From an uncultured Alphaproteobacteria bacterium (GTDB lineage: Bacteria; Pseudomonadota; Alphaproteobacteria; Rs-D84), in the NCBI GenBank assembly GCA_947367055.1, contig CANBCI010000004.1, forward strand, positions 1 to 43,824: 43,824 nt of DNA, read 5' to 3'. Positions 9,580 through 16,754 of this stretch are shown here, piece after piece; the stretch's first letter is position 1, and each line of letters starts with the position of its first letter. The notes under the pieces were generated by a model. That model worked only from the letters and a program-made list of their open reading frames with translations. It was not told where the DNA came from and did no database searches. The position numbers and the translations under genes were made by a program.

Positions 9580-10482
9580 ATGACAAAAAAAGTAATATCA
9601 CTGGCGGTTTTGACCGCTATGCTGACGGGGTGCATGAACAATAATGGCACAACGACCGGCACGGGTGGATATGGTTCCGACGGCTTTGGCGAAGAAGTGT
9701 TGATCACCACTCCGGCGGAAACCCAGACACTAAATAACACATATCTAATGGCACCGGCGCCGAAATACTATATCGGCAACGCGTACAAGGTCGAAGATGT
9801 TCAGTACATCCCGGTCGAAGATTTGACCTATAACCAAACCGGCGTGGCGGGCATTGTTCCGGTCGAATTGAACGGCAGCAAAACCAGCAACGGCGAAACT
9901 TTTGACATAACCCAAATGCTGGCGACCAGCAAGACGTTGCCTCTGCCAACAATTGCAAAGGTCACCAATTTGGATAATGGCCAATCTGTTGTTGTTCGTG
10001 TAAATAACCGCGGCCCGTTTGTGAATACACGCATTATGGACCTGTCACCGGCGGCGGCGGCAAAAATTGGCATGAACGGCCAGACCAAGGTCCAGATTCA
10101 GGTTTTGCCGGAACAGTCAATTGCGGTTAAAAACGCAACACTGGGCGCAACAACCACATTCCAACAGACAGAAACCGTCGAAGTGACACCGACACAGACG
10201 ATTGAAACAACGACGACAACCGTCACGACACCGGCCGCTACGGGTGATTACAGTGTGCAACTGGCGGCATTTTACGCCGAAGACAGCGCAACAGCCCTGG
10301 CCAATCGTATGAAAGCCTATGGCGACGCCACCGTTGTCAAGGAAGGCGACATGTACAAGGTTCGCATTATAAATCTGGATGCGTCCCAGGCACGCAGTGT
10401 TATCGACACCCTGCGCAGCAGCGAAGGCATGGCGCCGGGCCTGTTGAAAAACGGTCGCTGGATTAACGCGGATAGTATTTAA
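9580..10482 (+). CDS. RlpA-like septal lipoprotein with DPBB and SPOR domains, active-site positions altered
   Basis: This 300-residue lipoprotein has signal peptide and lipobox LTGC at Cys18. The double-psi beta-barrel (about residues 85-190) is recognisable from GETFD, KTLPLP, AKVTNLDNGQSVVVRVN and RGPFVNTRIMDLS. A Thr/Val/Glu-rich linker leads to a C-terminal SPOR domain (about 222-300, YSVQLAAFYAEDSATALANR), which binds denuded septal glycan. Typical RlpA proteins carry WYG at the barrel start, AHKTLP and VNDRGPF; here these read IVPVELNG, ATSKTLP and VNNRGPF. The His and Asp thought to drive lytic transglycosylase activity are therefore missing, while Glu of GETFD remains. A binding rather than cutting role is inferred. 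Confidence 0.85.
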   Translation: MTKKVISLAVLTAMLTGCMNNNGTTTGTGGYGSDGFGEEVLITTPAETQTLNNTYLMAPAPKYYIGNAYKVEDVQYIPVEDLTYNQTGVAGIVPVELNGSKTSNGETFDITQMLATSKTLPLPTIAKVTNLDNGQSVVVRVNNRGPFVNTRIMDLSPAAAAKIGMNGQTKVQIQVLPEQSIAVKNATLGATTTFQQTETVEVTPTQTIETTTTTVTTPAATGDYSVQLAAFYAEDSATALANRMKAYGDATVVKEGDMYKVRIINLDASQARSVIDTLRSSEGMAPGLLKNGRWINADSI

Positions 10483-10502
10483 ACTGTAAATGCAATCTGC
10501 TA

Positions 10503-10535
10503 AAAACATGCCCCGCATTTGCGGGGTTTGTTTTT
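10503..10535. terminator. Terminator after the RlpA-like gene
   Basis: CCCCGC (10511-10516) pairs with GCGGGG (10521-10526), followed by TTTGTTTTT. It can also serve the convergent TfoX-like gene. Confidence 0.85.
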
Positions 10536-10574
10536 AATCTGTAAATACTGAATATATAAATCAGACCGCCCGGG

Positions 10575-10919
10575 CTACTGCTTTTCCGGTCTTTTTTTAA
10601 TCTTTGGCTTTGGTGGTGGCAATATCTGGCCCAACTTTCGCGCCATATCAATCGCCAAGTCAGCATTTTCAATATCAAGAATATAATGCGGCTTTGCCCC
10701 CTTATACGGCGTACCCAAATCAGGTGTAATGCCATACGCGGCAAATATTGCGGCGACTTCGGGTAATTGCTTTACATACACGGTGTCGTCACATACCAAA
10801 AAAATCGCACGCCCGTTATGGTATATCATATATTCGCCAAACATCTTTTTGTATGACGCATCACCTATGGCCGCAATCTGGTCACACGCAAATTGAATAA
10901 AGTCACTACTCGTCGCCAT
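10575..10919 (-). CDS. TfoX/Sxy N-terminal domain protein
   Basis: At 114 residues the protein is one TfoX-N domain: YKKMFGEYMIYHNGRAIFLVCDDTVYVKQLPEV is the family core, where KMFGEYG-type and VCDD motifs are conserved. The C-terminal helix-hairpin-helix domain of full Sxy/TfoX is absent, replaced by a basic proline-rich tail (PPPKPKIKKRPEKQ). In gamma-proteobacteria TfoX activates competence genes; single-domain versions in alphaproteobacteria have no proven role. The ATG at 10919 is taken; three codons upstream is another. It follows the kinase-like gene by 13 bases, so the two may be cotranscribed. Confidence 0.8.
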   Translation of the reverse strand: MATSSDFIQFACDQIAAIGDASYKKMFGEYMIYHNGRAIFLVCDDTVYVKQLPEVAAIFAAYGITPDLGTPYKGAKPHYILDIENADLAIDMARKLGQILPPPKPKIKKRPEKQ

Positions 10920-10932
10920 TTGATACACTTAC

Positions 10933-11457
10933 CTATCGTTGATAACTATTTATAAATTTGTTAATTTCGTGAAAAGATTTTAATTCAATAACTTTAAGTT
11001 TTTTATTTTTCTTGGCAGTTTGCATAATCAAATCATATGGCGCATCATTGTGACGCATCATATACCACACATGACTAAAACGGAAATTTTTTGCAGAAAA
11101 ACCATTGCGCCCATGCCGTTTCTGTCCTAATGCGCATGTTTTGGCATAACGCCATATTCTTGCAACCGCCGGTGCCCGTAAAATTATCAGCGTATCGGCT
11201 CCGTTCATTCTTTCTTCAAAGGCATACCACTGATATACACCTTCAATTATCCATTTTGGCTTCGCCATTGTATCACGGATTGTTTTATACATAATCTGTT
11301 CACGTTTTGCACGACCCGCATCATCATTCACAGCATATGGGTCAAACAAATCCATATACATAACCGGAATACTTAATTTTTGCCCCAGCCTTTCCGCTGT
11401 TGTCGATTTGCCGGCGCAAGAACCACCCATTATTAAAATTTTATTTCCGTAATTCAT
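10933..11457 (-). CDS. P-loop adenylate-kinase-like protein (FlaR/topology modulation type)
   Basis: The 174-residue product opens with Walker A GGSCAGKST (about residues 11-19), followed by AERLGQKLSIPVMYMDL, WIIEGVYQWYAFEERM and DTLIILRAPAVARIWRYAKT. This pattern matches the small AAA-like or adenylate-kinase-like proteins annotated as FlaR or DNA topology modulation proteins, whose substrates are largely unknown. The ATG at 11457 is preferred over a GTG at 11469. The C-terminal segment (MQTAKKNKKLKVIELKSFHEINKFI) is also typical of that family. Confidence 0.75.
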   Translation of the reverse strand: MNYGNKILIMGGSCAGKSTTAERLGQKLSIPVMYMDLFDPYAVNDDAGRAKREQIMYKTIRDTMAKPKWIIEGVYQWYAFEERMNGADTLIILRAPAVARIWRYAKTCALGQKRHGRNGFSAKNFRFSHVWYMMRHNDAPYDLIMQTAKKNKKLKVIELKSFHEINKFINSYQR

Positions 11458-11517
11458 AGAACATCCCACATATATTTATATAAGTTATAAAAACACATAT
11501 TTATTGTCAATTAAATA

Positions 11518-11721
11518 AAACCGGCGCAACCGCCGGTTTGAATTTATGGCGCACCCAGAAGATTCCCTCGGCATATAAATGCCTGCGGGGAAACCGTGAC
11601 GGCTCGATTACACTGCATTCATCTCGCCTACTTGTTTTCGAACCAGGCTTCTCATCCTGGGATGCACAACATAAATTAAAACCGGCGCAATCGCCGGTTT
11701 GAATTTATGGCGCACCCAGAA
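11518..11721. repeat. 43-bp direct repeat carrying the tRNA-Arg 3' end plus terminator
   Basis: Positions 11518-11560 and 11679-11721 match in 42 of 43 bases. Each copy holds the last 14 bases of tRNA-Arg with its CCA, a short spacer and a terminator hairpin (AAACCGGCG/CGCCGGTTT). The intact tRNA uses the right copy. Such duplication of a tRNA 3' end is typical of integration sites, although here only 118 bp lie between the copies. Confidence 0.85.
11547..11665 (-). other. 119-nt structured tRNA-end-like unit, possibly a remnant or an ncRNA
   Basis: On the minus strand GCATCCCAG (11657-11665) can pair with CTGGGTGC (11551-11558), which is followed by G and CCA, exactly as in the neighbouring tRNA-Arg. 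Inside are a GGTTCGAA T-loop-like string, CCAGG/CCTGG, and a strong nested hairpin (TTCCC...GGCAT-TTAT-ATGCC...GGGAA). It does not fold into a normal tRNA and has no anticodon arm. It is followed by a terminator (11518-11540). I do not recognise it as tmRNA, 4.5S RNA, 6S RNA or RNase P RNA. Confidence 0.4.
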
Positions 11722-11784
11722 GGATTCGAACCCTCAACCTTCTGATCCGTAGTCAGATGCTCTATCCAATTGAGCCATGGGTGC
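11708..11784 (-). tRNA. tRNA-Arg(ACG)
   Basis: The acceptor stem GCACCCA (11778-11784) pairs with TGGGTGC (11712-11718). The anticodon loop is CTACGGA with ACG (wobble A read as inosine), the T-loop TTCGAAT, and CCA is encoded. A terminator hairpin follows at 11679-11701. Confidence 0.97.
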
Positions 11785-11839
11785 AACGGTGTTATATTTT
11801 ATATCAATTTATTCAAATTGCAAGAAAAAATAAAACTAT

Positions 11840-11868
11840 TTGTAAAATAATTGCAAATGCAGTATAAT
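11840..11868 (+). promoter_or_regulatory. Predicted promoter of the structured leader before the 12070 gene
   Basis: TTGTAA (11840-11845) and TATAAT (11863-11868) have a 17-bp spacer. The expected start (about 11875) falls on the first base of the leader's 5' hairpin. Confidence 0.75.
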
Positions 11869-11874
11869 CTGCTT

Positions 11875-12069
11875 GATGTGCATGGAACGCACATCGGGAT
11901 GTCGAAACCCATAAGTTATAGTGTCCGAGGGGACAATAAATACCTCCAATCAAACCAAGGTTGGAGGGTGGCGATATATCTAAATAAGCCCACTATTTCC
12001 TATAACTTAATAGTTTCGAACCTCCAACCACCATTCGTTTGGTGGTATTTGGTGTTAAAAGGAGAAATT
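11875..12069 (+). promoter_or_regulatory. Structured 5' leader RNA, type member of a repeated leader family
   Basis: The leader holds, in order: hairpin H1 (GATGTGC 11875-11881 / GCACATC 11889-11895); a GGG/CCC hairpin whose loop includes TCGAAAC (11902-11908); TAAGTTATAG (11912-11921); hairpin TGTCC/GGACA (11922-11935); P4, CCTCCAA (11943-11949) with TTGGAGG (11961-11967); P3, GTGG...CCAC (11968-11993) with loop GATATATCTAAATAA; CTATAACTTA (12000-12009) and GTTTCGA (12013-12019), which pair with the two upstream strands (P2, 10+7 bp); CCTCCAACC (12021-12029), which can pair with GGTTGGAGG at 11959-11967 (P1, exclusive with P4); and P0, CCACC/GGTGG (12028-12045). AAGGAG and the ATG follow. 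The same plan recurs before 16754 and 26906. No riboswitch class I know fits. Confidence 0.8.
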
Positions 12070-13008
12070 ATGAAAAAATCTTTTATACTGGGATGCATAA
12101 TGTTGCCCATGGCGGCATTTGCCGACATTATTGCCGATGCACAATCCCAACTACAGGCGACGCGCATAATATGTGACGGCATATCCGATGATTTATCACG
12201 CGTGTCAGGCGTCGCAAAAACAGACAGCGCAATTACTGCGATTGGCACGGTCGCGGGTGGCGGCGCGGTGTATGCCGGATTTAAAAAATTAAAATGGGAT
12301 CAAGAAATTGAAACGTTAATGGATAAAATGTGCGCCGGTGGCGGATGTTCTGCAAACGCTATAAAATCAATGTCAGATGATGATTTCGTAGAAAATGTTC
12401 TAACCCCAATGGCGGACATGTCAAAGTTGGCCGATGAAATTGCCAATGCGGAAAAGAAATCAAAAAAGCTGGGTAATTGGCGTACGGGGTTGATGGCGGG
12501 AAATGCCGCAACCAATATTGCGTCATCTATTATAGCCGGACTGAATAAAAATCAGTCCGATTTGGTTCAGCACATCATTGCGTGCAATAATTCTTTGAGT
12601 GACTTAAATTCCGCCTATTATAATTTATTGGATGCGGGAATAAATCCGTATGAAAATCCCATTATGACCAAAATCGTCAAAATTAGGGATAATTGCGGCG
12701 AAATCAGCAGCAAGGATATTGCGGAGATAGAACAAAGTATGTCCAGAACTATGGAAATTGGTATTGCAGGGGGCGCCATAGGTGTTGCCGGCACTGCGGT
12801 AAGCGCTACCGCAAATTCCGACAAAACTCGCAATAACAACAGCGAGAAGGGCCAACAAAAAGAAGAAAAATTAAATTTCACCGCAAATATATTGGGTGTT
12901 GTCAGCACCGGGAGCAGCGTTTTAGGCACAGTCTCCAACATATCAACGGTTTCAACAATTAAAAAGCTCATCAAACGGGCGCAATATTGCGAGGAGGCTT
13001 TACAATGA
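12070..13008 (+). CDS. Exported protein of unknown function under the structured leader
   Basis: The 312-residue protein starts MKKSFILGCIMLPMAAFA, a signal peptide cleaved near residue 18; AGGAG lies 6 bases upstream. The mature part is helical and polar, with three Gly/Ala/Val/Ser-rich hydrophobic stretches (AIGTVAGGGAVYAG, GIAGGAIGVAGTAVSA, ILGVVSTGSSVLGTVS) that resemble glycine-zipper segments and might insert in a membrane. Cysteines recur in pairs (CAGGGC). The family is not recognised. Its TGA stop overlaps the ATG of the next gene (ATGA), so the two are cotranslated. A longer ORF (from 11851) runs through the leader and is not supported. Confidence 0.75.
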   Translation: MKKSFILGCIMLPMAAFADIIADAQSQLQATRIICDGISDDLSRVSGVAKTDSAITAIGTVAGGGAVYAGFKKLKWDQEIETLMDKMCAGGGCSANAIKSMSDDDFVENVLTPMADMSKLADEIANAEKKSKKLGNWRTGLMAGNAATNIASSIIAGLNKNQSDLVQHIIACNNSLSDLNSAYYNLLDAGINPYENPIMTKIVKIRDNCGEISSKDIAEIEQSMSRTMEIGIAGGAIGVAGTAVSATANSDKTRNNNSEKGQQKEEKLNFTANILGVVSTGSSVLGTVSNISTVSTIKKLIKRAQYCEEALQ

Positions 13009-13730
13009 AACAAATATTATCTGTCTTATCTATTTTATGCGTGTTGGCTTCATCCGCTGCACTAGCAGATGCGCCGGGTAAAATAATCGCGTCTGGGAAT
13101 GAGTTTTATTCATGGACGACCGAATTTATGACCTATATAAAAGATTATAAAGAATTATTGGACATAGCGTACGGAATATGCCAAAAGACAAAGGATTATA
13201 TATCAAATAACAATATAACCCTGCAATACAACGGCATTGAATATGATAGCGACAGCCTGCTGAACTGTGACATTGCGCGGCAACCAAACGTTACCCAAGA
13301 AGAAATAGAAAACCTGATGCAACGTTGCGGCATGGCCGCCATAATGATTACGGAAAACGGCAAAAACGCCCGCGCCGCCGCATTGGCAAACGATTCACAC
13401 AAAGCTAAAAAAGAGCGTATAATCGCAAATATTGCAAAACTGCAATGCGCGCGATTTAACCCACGCGATGTGACAAGTATCACTATTTCATGTCAAATTG
13501 GCAATGCCATTCGCTGCTTGGTCAAGGAAAGCTTTCATGACACGGTGTATCCGACATGTTGCATTGTGGCCGATCGGCTGCTTGATGAAATCAACATTGC
13601 TGAAAACGGCACGGCAACCATAAAAACAACTGTTTCATACGCAGATTTTACAAAGGTTGCGCATGATGCGATGTTTTCCGACGAGGCCGATAAATTAACC
13701 CTTGATAACTTTGACGACAAATGCAAATAA
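13005..13730 (+). CDS. Exported cysteine-containing protein, partner of the 12070 product
   Basis: This 241-residue protein begins MKQILSVLSILCVLASSAALA, a clear signal peptide. The mature part carries about nine cysteines (CQKTK, LNCD, QRCG, LQCARF, ISCQ, RCLVK, YPTCC, DDKC), suggesting disulfide bonding in the periplasm or outside. No family is recognised. It starts within the stop codon of the upstream gene, with GAGGAGG before it, so both are made from one transcript behind the structured leader. A terminator follows at once. Confidence 0.75.
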   Translation: MKQILSVLSILCVLASSAALADAPGKIIASGNEFYSWTTEFMTYIKDYKELLDIAYGICQKTKDYISNNNITLQYNGIEYDSDSLLNCDIARQPNVTQEEIENLMQRCGMAAIMITENGKNARAAALANDSHKAKKERIIANIAKLQCARFNPRDVTSITISCQIGNAIRCLVKESFHDTVYPTCCIVADRLLDEINIAENGTATIKTTVSYADFTKVAHDAMFSDEADKLTLDNFDDKCK

Positions 13731-13754
13731 AAATCCCCCCAATGGGGGATTTTT
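13731..13754 (+). terminator. Terminator of the exported-protein operon
   Basis: AAATCCCCC pairs with GGGGGATTT and a T-run follows. It directly follows the TAA of the 13005 gene. Confidence 0.88.
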
Positions 13755-13937
13755 AATTTGAAAATTATGCACTGTCATAATAAGCATAGCGAATTTCGCC
13801 AATTGCATAACGCCATAATGAAAATGTAATTATGCCATTTTATAGGCCCATTTTGAAGCCGACTTTGGTCATAGCAAATGGTTCCTGTTATAAATTCAAA
13901 ATTTCAACCCTATTATAATTAAAAAGTAGTCTGTGCC

Positions 13938-15083
13938 ATGAGAAAAATTTACATACTGTTTTTTATGCTTTTGGGCTTTGGCGTACATGCGGCAAACGCG
14001 GGCGCATCGCGTCAATATCTAAAGGACGCGGGACAAGCATGGGCGACGGCGCTGGGCGGGGTTGGCGGCAACAGCAGCGAGATCGCCCGACAATTGTCAC
14101 AATATCATACCAGCGACCTGGTACGGTTTAACGAATTGATCGGCGTTATCGCATATAACGACACGGCACTGGCCATATATGAGGCGACCAAACATCTGGA
14201 CATGGCCTATTCCGTAATATCACGCCCAATGGCGGCACGGCGGACAACATGTGCAAACAACTTATCCGACTGTGCCGTTCGCCGTCGCACATTAAGCGCA
14301 GAGGCCGAACTTTTCGCATCAACCGCAGACTTTGATTCGGATGCAAACGGCGATTTTACAATTGATGACACGGGTCTGTCCGTTCGGGCCAAGGGGTACG
14401 CCGCAGACGGTTTCGCATTTGGGGTCGGATATACCCACAGTTCCGCCGACACACGCGACAACCCGGTCTATACCGACTCAAAGGGAAACAGCGTCACCTT
14501 GTTCGCACAGTATTTGGCGGAATCGGGATTCTTTTTGAACATGGCGGCCGTTGGCGGACACATCAGCTGGGAAACCGACAAAACAATCGCCGGAATCCGT
14601 GATGACGGTGTTTATGACACGGATTTCTGGTCCGGGCAAATCGTCAGCGGCTTTCAATTATCGCGTGGGCATTTGTTCTTTGCACCGCGCATTGATGTAC
14701 GCTATGCACACCTAAAATCTGACGCACATACGGACGGCGCCGCACAGAGTTTTGACCGCTGGCGGTATGATGTGCTGACCGCGGGGTTGAACGCGGAAAT
14801 GGGGGCGAATTTCATTGTGAACGGCTTTGTGGTGCGCCCAAACATCACAATCGGCGGCGGATATGACATTATCAGCCACGCCGACGACAATATCAGTGTT
14901 CAGGTTATCGGAAATCAACGGTACGACATACCGGTTGAACGACCCGCGCGCACCGCACTGCGCGGTGGGCTGGGCATAGGTGTGTACGGTGCATCGTTTG
15001 CCGTCACGCTGGATTATAAATTGGATTCCAGGTCTGATTACATGGCGCATACGGGAATGCTGAACGCAAAGATTGCGTTTTAA
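13938..15083 (+). CDS. Outer-membrane beta-barrel (autotransporter-barrel-like) protein
   Basis: The 381-residue protein opens with a signal peptide (MRKIYILFFMLLGFGVHAANA). After a helical, variable N-terminal part (residues 25-125) comes a barrel-like region of amphipathic strands in alternation (AKGYAADGFAFGVGYTHSS, GNSVTLFAQYLAESGFFLNMAAVGG, HLFFAPRIDVRYAHL, NGFVVRPNITIGGGYD, ALRGGLGIGVYGASFAVTLDYKL), ending in a C-terminal Phe as BAM substrates do. The layout matches autotransporter barrel domains, but the passenger is short. A TATAAT at 13914-13919 lies upstream. The 180-bp gap before the gene holds only an imperfect hairpin near 13811-13836. Confidence 0.75.
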   Translation: MRKIYILFFMLLGFGVHAANAGASRQYLKDAGQAWATALGGVGGNSSEIARQLSQYHTSDLVRFNELIGVIAYNDTALAIYEATKHLDMAYSVISRPMAARRTTCANNLSDCAVRRRTLSAEAELFASTADFDSDANGDFTIDDTGLSVRAKGYAADGFAFGVGYTHSSADTRDNPVYTDSKGNSVTLFAQYLAESGFFLNMAAVGGHISWETDKTIAGIRDDGVYDTDFWSGQIVSGFQLSRGHLFFAPRIDVRYAHLKSDAHTDGAAQSFDRWRYDVLTAGLNAEMGANFIVNGFVVRPNITIGGGYDIISHADDNISVQVIGNQRYDIPVERPARTALRGGLGIGVYGASFAVTLDYKLDSRSDYMAHTGMLNAKIAF

Positions 15084-15098
15084 CAATCTGAAAAAATA

Positions 15099-15107
15099 TG
15101 CTATAAT
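15099..15107 (+). promoter_or_regulatory. Extended -10 promoter before the LytM-type peptidase
   Basis: TGCTATAAT (15099-15107) is an extended -10 element; no good -35 is seen. The ATG at 15117 lies 9 bases beyond, so the transcript would have a leader of about two bases. The same nine bases occur at 23077. Confidence 0.5.
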
Positions 15108-15116
15108 ACACGCGTT

Positions 15117-15911
15117 ATGAAATATGACATGATGCGTGTTTTTATTTGTGCGGCGCTGGTCGGATTTTGCGGCGGCCAATCTGTTGCGGCCGGGCTGCTT
15201 AAACCCATGAAATTTGCGCCGACATATGCCGATTTGCCTTTTTCGGTGCGAATGGAAAACGAACGCGCCGGGTTTGAGGATTGGGAACCAGAATACGATG
15301 CAAATGGGCGCTGCCTTCGCGGATGCGCATACCAGGGCATGTCCATAGAAGACGATTTGAAGGCAATGGAACGTCAAACGCAGATTGCAGTGGCACAGTT
15401 GAATCAGGCCACATCACAAACCGCACACCCGGCGCCATCGGCCGTCCCCAGCACGCAACCGGTTACGGCAACCCCGCAATGCACGCCGTCAAATCCAGCG
15501 ATCGCGGCGGGGCAAATTTACCCGAGCGGCGAACCGTTAACCGGGCGCCCCACGATAACATCACAATACGGCGACCGTATTCATCCCGTCACAAAAATCC
15601 GTACGCCACACCGCGGTATTGATTTTTCGGTACCCGTTGGAACAGATGTTTTTTCGCCGGCCACCGGCACGGTTGCATCCGTTTGGTCGGACAACACATG
15701 CGGGCGCGGCATTCGCATAACGCATGCAGGCGGATTTGAAAGCGTGTACTGCCACCTAAATTCCCAATTGGTAAAGGCGGGCGATACTGTAAATGCCGGT
15801 TGCCGCATCGGGCAAAGCGGCAACACCGGGCGCACAACCGGCGCGCATTTGCATTATGGTATAAAGCATAACGGGACATATGTAGATCCCAATAATTTCA
15901 TCGGCCGATAA
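15117..15911 (+). CDS. M23 family (LytM-type) metallopeptidase, exported
   Basis: The 264-residue product has a signal peptide (MRVFICAALVGFCGGQSVAAG). A low-complexity Ala/Thr/Pro region near residues 95-140 precedes the M23 domain (about 145-264), where zinc ligands are seen in HRGIDFS (H and D) and HLHYGI. Gly-rich surrounding motifs (GDRIHPVTK, GTDVFSPATGTVASVW, GQSGNTGRTTGAHLHYG) are canonical. It should cut peptide cross-links of peptidoglycan or activate amidases. It stands alone, in a tail-to-tail position with the Smr gene. Confidence 0.92.
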   Translation: MKYDMMRVFICAALVGFCGGQSVAAGLLKPMKFAPTYADLPFSVRMENERAGFEDWEPEYDANGRCLRGCAYQGMSIEDDLKAMERQTQIAVAQLNQATSQTAHPAPSAVPSTQPVTATPQCTPSNPAIAAGQIYPSGEPLTGRPTITSQYGDRIHPVTKIRTPHRGIDFSVPVGTDVFSPATGTVASVWSDNTCGRGIRITHAGGFESVYCHLNSQLVKAGDTVNAGCRIGQSGNTGRTTGAHLHYGIKHNGTYVDPNNFIGR

Positions 15912-15912
15912 A

Positions 15913-16287
15913 TTATTTAAGATTCTTTTGTTTCATGAATTGGACATGAAAACTACCGTTGTTTATGGGCGCAAACGAATAAATGTATGGGGTCAATATG
16001 CTTTCTGTGGCCCATTGCGGAAATTTTTGGTGTAAAACGCCACTGGCTCCGGTGATGACGGTGGCGGTTCGCGTACCCGATTTTGCAATGCGCATAATTG
16101 CATTCCATGCCTGTTCTTCGGTATGTTGATGCAAATCAATCATAATATGCCTTGGCACAGCACGCGCGACTGGTATCAGTTCCCTCAAACGCAGATTACG
16201 CCGCACGCTTTGATTTACCGCATGCGTATCGGGCGCGAATTTACACGCCGCCATTTGTTCAATATCCTTATCAGACAATTGCTTCAT
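15913..16287 (-). CDS. Smr domain protein (possible endonuclease)
   Basis: At 124 residues it is essentially one Smr (small MutS-related) domain. The markers are IDLHQHTEEQAWNAI (the LDLHG-like motif), VITGASGVLHQKFPQWA (the GxG loop) and the C-terminal FAPINNGSFHVQFMK. Stand-alone Smr proteins are nicking endonucleases or ribosome-collision factors; which applies here is unknown. The N-terminus is a short basic helix. It converges on the LytM gene with a one-base gap. Confidence 0.85.
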   Translation of the reverse strand: MKQLSDKDIEQMAACKFAPDTHAVNQSVRRNLRLRELIPVARAVPRHIMIDLHQHTEEQAWNAIMRIAKSGTRTATVITGASGVLHQKFPQWATESILTPYIYSFAPINNGSFHVQFMKQKNLK

Positions 16288-16346
16288 AATTCCGGAATAA
16301 TAATACTTATAAAAATATATTCCAGTAAATATGGCGGATTGAAACT

Positions 16347-16754
16347 TTATTTTATGTCCCTAAAAATTGCAGTGCGAAACGGTTTGTTTGACACAATGTC
16401 ACGCGCGCAAAAACTGGCACACCAATTTTCGCATTCATTTGCGTAAACATAACTGCGCAAAAACACATACTGTGACCGAAAGGGATTTGATATTCGGCAC
16501 CAGCATCCAATTGCATCATCGGCATCTTCGGGCGCGGGCAACGTTTCGGCCTGCGTATATGCGCGCGCTTCAACATCGGTGCAAACACCGACACCCTTGA
16601 CCGTCAGTTCATCCGTGCTGTTATCGCATAACGCCGCCCAATTATCACCGGAATATTCCGAATTTTTACACTTTATTTCCGGCGGCAGCATTTTGGCGCA
16701 ATACGCCGCCTGTGAAATAAACGCCAGACCAGTGGCAATCATCAGATATTTCAT
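16347..16754 (-). CDS. Small cysteine-rich exported protein under a structured leader
   Basis: This 135-residue protein begins with a signal peptide (MKYLMIATGLAFISQAAYC, cleaved near residue 19). The mature region has ten cysteines, including KCKNSEY, ALCDNS, GVCTD, GCWCRISNPF, NECENWCASFC, enough for several disulfides. No family is recognised; it ends in a short basic stretch (RTAIFRDIK). AAGGGG lies 9 bases before the ATG. It is transcribed from a strong predicted promoter at 16996-17024 through a 235-nt structured leader of the same design as those before 12070 and 26906. Confidence 0.75.
   Translation of the reverse strand: MKYLMIATGLAFISQAAYCAKMLPPEIKCKNSEYSGDNWAALCDNSTDELTVKGVGVCTDVEARAYTQAETLPAPEDADDAIGCWCRISNPFRSQYVFLRSYVYANECENWCASFCARDIVSNKPFRTAIFRDIK

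Noticed and set aside
11547-11665. Permuted two-piece tmRNA of alphaproteobacteria
   Set aside because: The 5' acceptor strand precedes the CCA end, the reverse of a permuted precursor, and there is no tag reading frame.
11875-12069. Cobalamin, T-box or other known riboswitch
   Set aside because: None of the conserved boxes that I know (B12 box, T-box AGGGTGGNACCGCG, TPP or SAM cores) is seen; only the general size is similar. A covariance-model search would be decisive.
11851-12069. Longer N-terminus of the 12070 protein
   Set aside because: The in-frame extension covers the structured leader, lacks a ribosome-binding site and would bury the signal peptide.
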